From NCBI GenBank assembly GCA_002483865.1, contig DLIT01000184.1:1-17503 (forward strand): DNA of 17,503 bases. The letters run 5' to 3'. Positions 1 to 5,587 of this stretch are shown one piece after another (the stretch's first letter is position 1; each line of letters starts with the position of its first letter). The DNA comes from Brevundimonas sp. UBA7635. GTDB taxonomy: Bacteria > Pseudomonadota > Alphaproteobacteria > Caulobacterales > Caulobacteraceae. The notes under the pieces were generated by a model. That model was not told where the DNA came from. It did no database searches and was given only the letters and a program-made list of their open reading frames with translations. Position numbers and translations under genes: made by a program.

Positions 1-534
1 GGTGAAGGTGAACTGACAGGTCCGGCTGTTGCGCTGGTAGACCACCGCGCAGACGCGGTCAGGATAGGCCGGGTGACGCACGCGGTTCATCACCACCTCG
101 GCCACCGCCGCCTGGCCCGCCTCGCTCTCGTTGCGCGCCTCGTAGTAGATGGCCTGGGTCAGGCAATCCAGGTCGTTGTCCGGGATTTGGGGCGCGGTTT
201 TCAGGTCAAGACTGGGCGGCATATAGCCAGCGCGGCGTACCGGATTGGAACGGGCAGCCGGATCGCGCGCCGCGGTGCGTCTGACCGGTGCGTCCGTCAG
301 GCGTGCACCCTTGCCTTCACGCAGCATGGTCTGCAGCCGATCATTCAGCCTGGCCCGGCGTTCGGCGTCGGTGGGCTCCACCGGCCCGGGCTTCTCGACC
401 AGACCAATCGGCTGGAAGTCGTCGGTGACGACGAAGGCGGCATCTTCGCGAGCCTCAGACGCGCGATAGCTGAGGCCCGCCCAAATGACGCCCCCCAAGA
501 CTGCTGCCACGACCAGTGAGGCGGCTCCCCGCAT
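1..534 (-). CDS. Cell-wall hydrolase, SleB/CwlJ family (C-terminus cut by window edge)
   Basis: The reverse strand is open from ATG at 534 to the window edge, giving 178 residues. Residues 4-20 form one hydrophobic segment (signal anchor or uncleaved signal), followed by a charged and Pro/Arg-rich linker to about residue 115. From residue 122 the sequence reads LDCLTQAIYYEARNE, then AAVAEVVMNRV, HPAYPDRVCAVVYQ and CQFTFT. These are the hallmarks of the SleB/CwlJ (Hydrolase_2) lytic-transglycosylase-like domain. E132 in YYEARNE is the expected catalytic glutamate, by family knowledge. A good Shine-Dalgarno (GGAGG) lies 4 bases before the ATG. The product would act on peptidoglycan in the periplasm, anchored in the inner membrane. 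It diverges from gspJ across a 107-base gap. In non-spore-formers this family is thought to serve wall remodelling rather than germination. The C-terminal end is not visible. Confidence 0.9.
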   Translation of the reverse strand, partial: MRGAASLVVAAVLGGVIWAGLSYRASEAREDAAFVVTDDFQPIGLVEKPGPVEPTDAERRARLNDRLQTMLREGKGARLTDAPVRRTAARDPAARSNPVRRAGYMPPSLDLKTAPQIPDNDLDCLTQAIYYEARNESEAGQAAVAEVVMNRVRHPAYPDRVCAVVYQRNSRTCQFTFT

Positions 535-560
535 CCTTCCTCCGCAAGGTTTATCCGTCC

Positions 561-589
561 GACATACCAGCGCCACGCCAAGCCGCCAA
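561..589 (-). promoter_or_regulatory. Possible promoter of the cell-wall hydrolase gene
   Basis: On the minus strand TTGGCG (589-584) is separated by 17 bases from TATGTC (566-561). This is a plausible sigma-70-type pair about 27 bases before the ATG at 534. Matches to consensus are moderate, and the call is based on inspection alone. Confidence 0.25.
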
Positions 590-604
590 GCTGAAGGCTT
601 TGCA

Positions 605-633
605 TTGGCAGGAGGGTGGCAACTCTTTATCTA
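605..633 (+). promoter_or_regulatory. Possible promoter of the gspJKL module
   Basis: TTGGCA (605-610) matches the -35 consensus at 5 of 6 positions and lies 17 bases before TATCTA (628-633). Transcription would be expected to begin around 640-642, at or just before the gspJ ATG (642). That would make the transcript leaderless and fits the lack of a Shine-Dalgarno at normal distance; the nearest, GGAGGG at 611, is over 20 bases away. Confidence 0.35.
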
Positions 634-641
634 GCCCTGTC

Positions 642-1265
642 ATGCAGATCACACGCCGCGCTGGCTTTTCCCTGATCGAAGCCCTGGTCGTCCTGGCGAT
701 CGGGGGCATGGCGCTGGCCATTATCTTCTCCATTGGTCTCAAGGCCGGCGACACCGGCTTTGCCTTGGGTCGCCGCGCCATGGCGGCCGCTGACACGGAC
801 GTGGCGGTCAATGACCTGCGGGTGATCCTGCGCAGTTTCGACCTGCGCCCCCCCCAACTTATAGCCGAGGGCGTGGATCGTCCCATTGTGGGCACATCCG
901 ATCGCCTGGAAGGACAGGTTGTTCTGGAACAGGCCACGGGTTGCGGTCCTCAGGGCTGGGCCGGGTATCTGATCCTGACGATAGAGCCGATTTCAGGAGG
1001 TCAGGCCTTGTATTGCAAGGCGGGAGACCGCGAGGTTCCCTTGATTACCTGGACCGGCAGCCAGCGGCCACGATTTACCTATTCTCCAGACGCGCAGACC
1101 TGGCTTGAGAGCTTGGCCACCCCGACTGTCCGCGCCGAGTTGAGTGAGATGCTCAAAAGCGAGGCGCTTTGGATCAGGCTAGCGTCTACGCCCGGTGTGG
1201 AGATTGTCGAGCAGGTCCATTCGGGCCGCCCCGACCGTTGGGTAAGGTTCGATGTCGATGCCTGA
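642..1265 (+). CDS. gspJ: Type II secretion minor pseudopilin GspJ
   Basis: This 207-residue protein is a type IV pilin-like minor pseudopilin. It should sit in the inner membrane and, in the family, join GspI and GspK at the tip of the pseudopilus. Residues 1-8 are a short basic leader. Prepilin peptidase would cut after G8, leaving F9 and the conserved Glu at +5 (E13) in FSLIEALVVLAI, followed by a hydrophobic helix to about residue 30. The ATG at 642 is chosen because it gives the usual short leader; the frame stays open back to 516, but that stretch does not look like protein. There is no good Shine-Dalgarno. The gene overlaps gspK by 14 bases. Assignment as J rather than H or I rests on length, on position just before gspK, and on better candidates for H and I elsewhere. 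A C8 homopolymer lies at 848-855. Confidence 0.85.
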   Translation: MQITRRAGFSLIEALVVLAIGGMALAIIFSIGLKAGDTGFALGRRAMAAADTDVAVNDLRVILRSFDLRPPQLIAEGVDRPIVGTSDRLEGQVVLEQATGCGPQGWAGYLILTIEPISGGQALYCKAGDREVPLITWTGSQRPRFTYSPDAQTWLESLATPTVRAELSEMLKSEALWIRLASTPGVEIVEQVHSGRPDRWVRFDVDA

Positions 1266-2295
1266 TCCAACTGAAAAGGCTCTGCGAAACGGCTTTGCCC
1301 TGCCTGCGGTTCTCGCGGTCACAGGCGTCGTAACCCTCGTGTTTCTGGTCGCCATCACGGCTTTGGCCAGCCTGAATGCCGAAGCCAGATCCGCGCGTGA
1401 TCGATCCAGATTCATTCAACGCGCCATGTCGGCTGAGGCCCGCCTGACCTATCTGGTCGCCACTGAGCCCATGAGGCAGAACGGTGTGCTGATAAACGGC
1501 CCAATCCTGATGGATCCGGATGCCATGGTGCCCGAAGCCGATGGGAATCTCAGCGAACTGGTGCGTCTGGATGGACGTCCCTATCTGCTGGATGTCGAAG
1601 GTCCTATGCTGGTCCGATTGCAGGACCAGGCCGGGATGATAAACTTGGCTCATCTGCGTGGTCAGACGCTGACCAGGTTCCTGGAAGAGGTAGGCATTGA
1701 TGCCGCTCAACAGGGTCGCATACAGGCCCGTCTGATTGACTATACCGATACCGATAGCCTTCGCCAGCCAGACGGAGCCGAGATCGACGAGTACGGCCCC
1801 GCAGGGCTGGCAAATCGACACCTGCGACGCGCCTCGGAGTTCCTGTCGGTACTTGGGGTACGCGAAATGGTGGAGCCTCGAGCCTGGCGCAGAGTGCGAG
1901 ACGAACTCGCGGCCGACAAGGTCCAGAACAGTTTCAACGTCAATACAGCGGGACCAAGCGCGCTGAAGGTGATGCTGGATCTTAACCCGAGCCAGATCGC
2001 CACCCTGCAGCGCGAACGAGAGATCAGTGTCCTGACCGATACGTCCATGGTGGATAGCCTCGTCGGATCGCGACTTCCCTGGGAAGACGAGGTCTTCTAC
2101 ACAGCCCCATCGAGTGCCATGATGATTGTTCTGAGTGACACGCGTTCAGCCTGGACCTATCGCGCGCGGTTGTCTTCCACGCCGGTGAGCCTGGAGCGAC
2201 CCGTCTGGATTGACCAAACAGAGATGACTGAGGCCCCCAGAAGGGTCAGGGCTGATACAACCGATGCCGTTCGACTTCCTTACACCCCGTATTGA
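1252..2295 (+). CDS. gspK: Type II secretion minor pseudopilin GspK
   Basis: This 347-residue protein is the large minor pseudopilin, which in the family caps the pseudopilus tip with GspI and GspJ. The leader MSMPDPTEKALRNG is followed by FALPAVLAVTGVVTLVFLVAI. Position +5 after the expected cleavage (G14/F15) is Ala instead of Glu, which is characteristic of GspK. The body contains the family-like region around LRGQTLTRFLEEVGID and DYTDTDSLRQPDGAE, and NSFNVNTAGPSALKVM, resembling the GspK helical domain with its helix-hairpin-helix-like part. The start overlaps the end of gspJ, suggesting translational coupling. A second ATG two codons later (1258) is equally possible, with AAGG about 10 bases upstream. 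The gene overlaps gspL by 32 bases. Confidence 0.92.
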   Translation: MSMPDPTEKALRNGFALPAVLAVTGVVTLVFLVAITALASLNAEARSARDRSRFIQRAMSAEARLTYLVATEPMRQNGVLINGPILMDPDAMVPEADGNLSELVRLDGRPYLLDVEGPMLVRLQDQAGMINLAHLRGQTLTRFLEEVGIDAAQQGRIQARLIDYTDTDSLRQPDGAEIDEYGPAGLANRHLRRASEFLSVLGVREMVEPRAWRRVRDELAADKVQNSFNVNTAGPSALKVMLDLNPSQIATLQREREISVLTDTSMVDSLVGSRLPWEDEVFYTAPSSAMMIVLSDTRSAWTYRARLSSTPVSLERPVWIDQTEMTEAPRRVRADTTDAVRLPYTPY

Positions 2296-3355
2296 TCGGC
2301 TGAATGCCGACGGATCAACCGTGATGGTTCATCCCGGCACGGTTGTGGGGCGCCTGATGCGGCGTCCCGTACTTCTCATTGCCCGCGAACTTTGTAGTTT
2401 CAGCCTCTTTACAACCTCCAATCTGCCGCGGTCGCGTAGGCAGCAGGCAGCCCTTCTTCACGCTCGGATGTCGGCTCCCTACAGCCGGTCAGGCTGGCAG
2501 GTCAGCAAGACCCAGGATGACTACGGCATCTGGTGGTGGGATGCCGACAGGATCGCCGCTCTTGCAGACGCGGAGGGTCGGTGGGGATCGAAACCCATCC
2601 CCTGCCCCGAAACCCTGATGCAACCGGCTGCTCCAACCCGGAATGAAACCTGGCGGATTGTGCGATTGGCACAGGGCTATGAGGCCCAACTCTGGCAGCA
2701 CAAGGCGCTCATGGCCTCAGCCTGGCGACCCGACCGTTACGACGCGGCCAGTTGGGGCAGTTTTGCCCGGCTTCAGAGACATTCAGAAGCGGTACCCGCG
2801 ACACCGCCCGCGACGGTTGATCTGCCCATCGTATATGACGCCCGCCGGGCTCAAGCCCCCCTCGAACTCAGCCGTGAGAAAGTGACCTTATGGGCAGCAG
2901 GGGGCACGATAACAGCCTGCCTGTGCCTTGCGGCCTATCTGTCGGGTCAGACCTGGCAGCTGGGCAAGGACGTCGAGCAGGTCCAGGCTGAAACGGTCCA
3001 GATTCGGGCAGCGACGCCGCGGCCCACAATGGTGAGTGACCTAGGCGACGCGCAGGAAATGCTCATGGCCTATAAGGCACTGGAAGAACAGACCAGCCCC
3101 TTAAGCGCGGCAGGCGCAGCCATCGGCATCCTGGCCTATCACGAGATCACGCCCAGTGCTGTTGAGGCGGAGGCGGAAGCGCTACGTATGGTAGTTCATT
3201 ATGGTGCGTTAGATCGGCTGGAGGCTGTTACCGAGGACCTGCAGAATTCCGGTTATTTTTTCGATATTCGTCCGCGCACGGATGCGAACGGTTTGACGAT
3301 CACTCTGGAAATGAAAGTTCGCGAGGCGGCACCGCCGCTCCAGGCCGAAGGATAA
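2264..3355 (+). CDS. gspL: Type II secretion assembly-platform protein GspL (divergent)
   Basis: The 363-residue protein has the GspL layout. There is a cytoplasmic part of about 205 residues, one membrane helix (about 207-226), a short coiled-coil-like stretch (232-250) and a periplasmic domain. The end, LRMVVHYGALDRLEAV to LTITLEMKV, looks like the ferredoxin-like fold of GspL/PilN/PilO proteins. In the family, GspL links the ATPase GspE in the cytoplasm to GspM in the membrane. The cytoplasmic part is shorter than in Escherichia or Vibrio GspL and shows few recognisable family motifs; it has a Trp-rich patch (IWWWDAD, 89-95). The call therefore rests on topology and on its place right after gspK. 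The ATG at 2264 lies inside gspK. It ends 2 bases from the convergent gspH stop. Confidence 0.75.
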   Translation: MPFDFLTPRIDRLNADGSTVMVHPGTVVGRLMRRPVLLIARELCSFSLFTTSNLPRSRRQQAALLHARMSAPYSRSGWQVSKTQDDYGIWWWDADRIAALADAEGRWGSKPIPCPETLMQPAAPTRNETWRIVRLAQGYEAQLWQHKALMASAWRPDRYDAASWGSFARLQRHSEAVPATPPATVDLPIVYDARRAQAPLELSREKVTLWAAGGTITACLCLAAYLSGQTWQLGKDVEQVQAETVQIRAATPRPTMVSDLGDAQEMLMAYKALEEQTSPLSAAGAAIGILAYHEITPSAVEAEAEALRMVVHYGALDRLEAVTEDLQNSGYFFDIRPRTDANGLTITLEMKVREAAPPLQAEG

Positions 3356-3357
3356 AC

Positions 3358-3822
3358 TCAGCGGGCCTGTTCGACCTGATGACGAACAAAGCGGCAGGTG
3401 CCGTCACGGGTTCTCACGCTCATGACCACCTTATCCCGATTGAGCAGATCAACACTGGTGCTTGTACATATACCGCCCTCCGCGATGTCGAGGGCGGGCT
3501 CTAGCCTATAGGTCCACGGCTCACGGAGGTCGATCACATGGGCCCCGTCGTCGTCTGCCCGGCTCGGATCGTATTGGGCTGGATCAATGATGCGTATGGC
3601 CTGGCCAGTCCGATTAGCTTCCCGGCGCAAATCCGAAACCTGACGCTGGAACTCGAAGAAGACAGCATGTCCGGTTGTCTGATCCAGCATCCGCGCCGTG
3701 GATGGCATGATCAAGGCCGTACTGAGTGCGAAGATCGCCAGCACAACCAGGATTTCCATCAGGCTGAAACCCCGGCGGATACCGGCCCTGGAACTGATGT
3801 CAGTCCGAGCTGACATCAGCAT
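3358..3822 (-). CDS. gspH: Type II secretion minor pseudopilin GspH
   Basis: From ATG at 3822 this is 154 residues. Leader residues 1-18 are basic and end in RRG. Cleavage after G18 gives FSLMEILVVLAIFALSTAL with Glu at +5 (E23), the prepilin signature. The following FEFQRQVSDLRREANRTGQAIRI is typical of the GspH/FimT soluble domain, and length fits. In the family GspH links the tip complex to the GspG shaft. The gene overlaps the end of gspG by 23 bases in another frame. The start is uncertain: ATG codons at 3816 and 3858 are also in frame. I prefer 3822 or 3816 because they give a leader of usual size. It is convergent with gspL with only 2 bases between the stop codons, leaving no room for a terminator. 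Confidence 0.88.
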   Translation of the reverse strand: MLMSARTDISSRAGIRRGFSLMEILVVLAIFALSTALIMPSTARMLDQTTGHAVFFEFQRQVSDLRREANRTGQAIRIIDPAQYDPSRADDDGAHVIDLREPWTYRLEPALDIAEGGICTSTSVDLLNRDKVVMSVRTRDGTCRFVRHQVEQAR

Positions 3823-4297
3823 TGACGCCCGTACCGCCCTCTTGGCCGTCAGCCCCATAGCTGATCACTCGAGCACGATTCTCGCCCCCTTCGGTCGGTG
3901 CCACGTAAACAAAGGGTCGGGCCCACGGATCATTCGGCAAGGCCTTGTCCAGATAGGGTCCGGCCCAGCCTGCAACCTGGGCGGGATCGCCGTTGACCAG
4001 AAGAGTCAGGCCCTCGTCATCTGTCGGCAGGCGCCCGATGTCGAGCCGCATGGTTTCAAGAGCTGCTTCCAACGAACGAATCTGCAAACGCGCCGTCTGG
4101 CTCTTGGACTTGTCCAGCTGCGCGTAAAGACGGGGCCCGACAACCGCAGCAATCAGGGCAATGATCGACAGAACGACGAGAATCTCAAGCAAGCTGAAGC
4201 CAGAACGCGACTTCGTGACTGACGTTCGCCCGTTATGATGCGGGGAGGCAACGTTCCGTGAAAAACGTTGAGTGTGGCGGAAACGGTCGCGGTTCAT
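3800..4297 (-). CDS. gspG: Type II secretion major pseudopilin GspG
   Basis: The 165-residue protein is the major pseudopilin that forms the pseudopilus shaft. The prepilin motif is very clear: G33 then FSLLEILVVLSIIALIAAVVG with Glu at +5 (E38). The soluble part carries GspG hallmarks: LQIRSLEAALETMRLDIGR, LPTDDEGLTLLV, GPYLDKALPNDPWARPF and a C-terminal SYGADGQEGGTG loop with acidic residues. That loop holds the structural calcium site in known GspG proteins. The 33-residue leader is long for the family. No other ATG, GTG or TTG lies between 4297 and the motif, so the start is fairly forced unless a rarer codon is used. It is the first gene of the gspG-gspH module, divergent from gspM. Confidence 0.95.
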   Translation of the reverse strand: MNRDRFRHTQRFSRNVASPHHNGRTSVTKSRSGFSLLEILVVLSIIALIAAVVGPRLYAQLDKSKSQTARLQIRSLEAALETMRLDIGRLPTDDEGLTLLVNGDPAQVAGWAGPYLDKALPNDPWARPFVYVAPTEGGENRARVISYGADGQEGGTGVNADVSSD

Positions 4298-4417
4298 GGT
4301 ACGATCGCCTTGGATTTACAAGCTGGTTTAGGCTTTAACGGTCGCTATAGCTCATGCTTTCGGGGGGGTCGATGCGAATTACATTTGCGTTGGCCACAAC
4401 AGTTCGCGGGAAGAAAC
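4298..4417. promoter_or_regulatory. Divergent promoter region between gspG and gspM
   Basis: This 120-base gap is the only place for promoters of both gspG-gspH and gspM-gspC-gspD. Near its middle lies the perfect 8-base palindrome GCTATAGC (4344-4351). It reads TATAGC, a plausible -10 element, on both strands. No convincing -35 hexamer is seen at 17 bases on either side. A G7 run at 4362-4368 precedes an ATG (4372) that is out of frame with gspM. Confidence 0.4.
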
Positions 4418-4437
4418 TTGCAGAGGATTTGGGGGGG
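4362..4437. repeat. Two G7 homopolymer tracts flanking the gspM start
   Basis: Runs of seven G lie at 4362-4368 and 4431-4437, 62 bases apart. The first is three bases before ATG 4372. The second lies in the first codons of gspM as called here. ATG 4372 opens a 38-codon frame (4372-4488) that would join gspM if one G of the second run were lost. The tracts are seen directly; any role is inference. Confidence 0.7.
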
Positions 4438-5107
4438 CATCGCCGTCTCGGCGCAGTCGTCAATCGACAGATTGCGGCACCGTCTTGAACGGACGACCCC
4501 GCGTGAGCGTGTTCTTCTTGGCGCGCTCGTTCTGGGCGCTGCTCTTTATGCGCCTGTTCATGCTCTTGAACGCCAGAACCTTCAATCTGAAGCCTACGTC
4601 GAAGCCTTAAGCGAACAATCAACCGCTCGATTGGCCGCCCAGTCAGCGCAGCGGGTGATGGCCAGCGCGACCAATGCGGCCCTGATTGAGGACATGAAGA
4701 CCTGGGGCTTCAGGGCACAGAACTCGGCGGTTGCACAGGTCCTGATCGAACAGCGCCTTGTCGCGGCAGCCGACAAGGTTGGGCTCACCAACCCGCGCAT
4801 CACAACCCAATCCACGGTAGAATATGAAGGCCCCACACAATGGATGTTCGCCGAGGTGCAGACTGATCTGCGATGGGACCCGTCCTTCAGCTTCATCGAC
4901 GCTATCGGTGAATGGCCTGAAGGTTTCCGGGTGACCAGCTTCCGGTACGAAATCCAGCCTTCCCGGAGCGCGCCTCGCCCCGACGAGGTCGCCCCGGCAG
5001 ACCAGGGGACCATTCGTATCGGCCTGGCCTTCCCTGTACGTCTGGTTGAACATCCTGATGCTGCCTCAGACCGGGGCCCTCGGACCACGACGGAGAGGCC
5101 CTCTTGA
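4418..5107 (+). CDS. gspM: Type II secretion assembly-platform protein GspM (start uncertain)
   Basis: Read from TTG at 4418 this is 229 residues. A short basic cytoplasmic segment (IDRLRHRLERTTPRER) is followed by one membrane helix (about 31-50). The periplasmic domain has a helical first part and a beta-rich ferredoxin-like second part (MFAEVQTDLRW, FRVTSFRYEIQPS, TIRIGLAFPVRLV). This layout and its position before gspC and gspD fit GspM, which in the family pairs with GspL in the inner membrane. Sequence conservation is low, as usual for GspM. The start is doubtful: no ATG is in frame. TTG 4418 has GGAAG just upstream, while TTG 4472 and TTG 4268 are alternatives, the last overlapping gspG. 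A G7 run sits at 4431-4437. The gene overlaps the next by 4 bases (TTGA). Confidence 0.72.
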   Translation: MQRIWGGIAVSAQSSIDRLRHRLERTTPRERVLLGALVLGAALYAPVHALERQNLQSEAYVEALSEQSTARLAAQSAQRVMASATNAALIEDMKTWGFRAQNSAVAQVLIEQRLVAAADKVGLTNPRITTQSTVEYEGPTQWMFAEVQTDLRWDPSFSFIDAIGEWPEGFRVTSFRYEIQPSRSAPRPDEVAPADQGTIRIGLAFPVRLVEHPDAASDRGPRTTTERPS

Positions 5108-5571
5108 AGGCCCTGGTCTGGTTCGCCGCGCCCCTCGCGGTAGGCCTGTTCTTTCTGCTGGGGGCCGCCAACCCGGGCAAGCCTGAAGAGCCGCTGGGCG
5201 TAGTCGGCGGCCGCTCGGCCCAGACGGACGTGGCGATACGACCCGGAGAAGGGGCGATCGCTGCCGTGGCATTTCTCAAGACCTTGAGGACCGACCCCCC
5301 GCCGCCACCACCGCCGCCGCCACCGCCGCCGCCGCCCTCTCCCCCGCCGCCCCCTGATGTTGCGGTCACTTTCCGCGAAGCCCTTCGAGGAGTCCGACGC
5401 GATCCACAGACGGGTCAGGCCAGTGTGCTCCTCATGGCCGGTCCGGACAGGGTCACTGCACTGCCTGAAGGCGAAGTATTTGCCGATGGCTGGAAGATTC
5501 AGTCCATCGCATCGGACACCATCACCCTGAGCAAGGGACGCCAAACGCGTCAGATCCGGGTGTATGGATGA
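5104..5571 (+). CDS. gspC: GspC-like inner-membrane protein with polyproline linker
   Basis: The 155-residue protein has an N-terminal membrane helix (about 4-22) and a variable segment. Next come 14 prolines (65-78), one Ser and 5 more prolines, then a small C-terminal domain. The end, with LPEGEVFADGWKIQSIASDTITLSKG, matches the pattern of the GspC homology-region (HR) domain, in which a small beta-barrel ends with a strand carrying basic residues. In the family this domain bridges the inner-membrane platform to the N0 domain of the secretin, which agrees with gspD following directly. The PDZ or coiled-coil domain usual in longer GspC proteins is absent. The start is TTG, overlapping the gspM stop as TTGA; no ATG or GTG exists upstream of the membrane segment. 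The symbol is inferred from layout and context. Confidence 0.72.
   Translation: MKALVWFAAPLAVGLFFLLGAANPGKPEEPLGVVGGRSAQTDVAIRPGEGAIAAVAFLKTLRTDPPPPPPPPPPPPPPSPPPPPDVAVTFREALRGVRRDPQTGQASVLLMAGPDRVTALPEGEVFADGWKIQSIASDTITLSKGRQTRQIRVYG
5296..5355 (+). repeat. Proline-codon repeat inside gspC
   Basis: Twenty consecutive codons, nearly all CCG, CCA or CCC, encode 14 Pro, one Ser (TCT at 5338) and 5 Pro. The mixed codons make a CCG/CCA triplet array. Length changes in steps of three would keep the frame and alter linker length. The tract is also likely to stall ribosomes and to depend on elongation factor P, as long polyproline stretches generally do. Confidence 0.9.
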
Positions 5572-5587
5572 GAGTAAGGAAGCCCGC

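Noticed and set aside
516..641. In-frame upstream extension of gspJ
   Set aside because: It would place 42 extra residues before the prepilin leader; pseudopilin leaders are short and the ATG at 642 fits the family.
5290..5360. CRISPR-like or satellite repeat at the CCG array
   Set aside because: It is a codon-level polyproline tract within a coding frame with no spacers.
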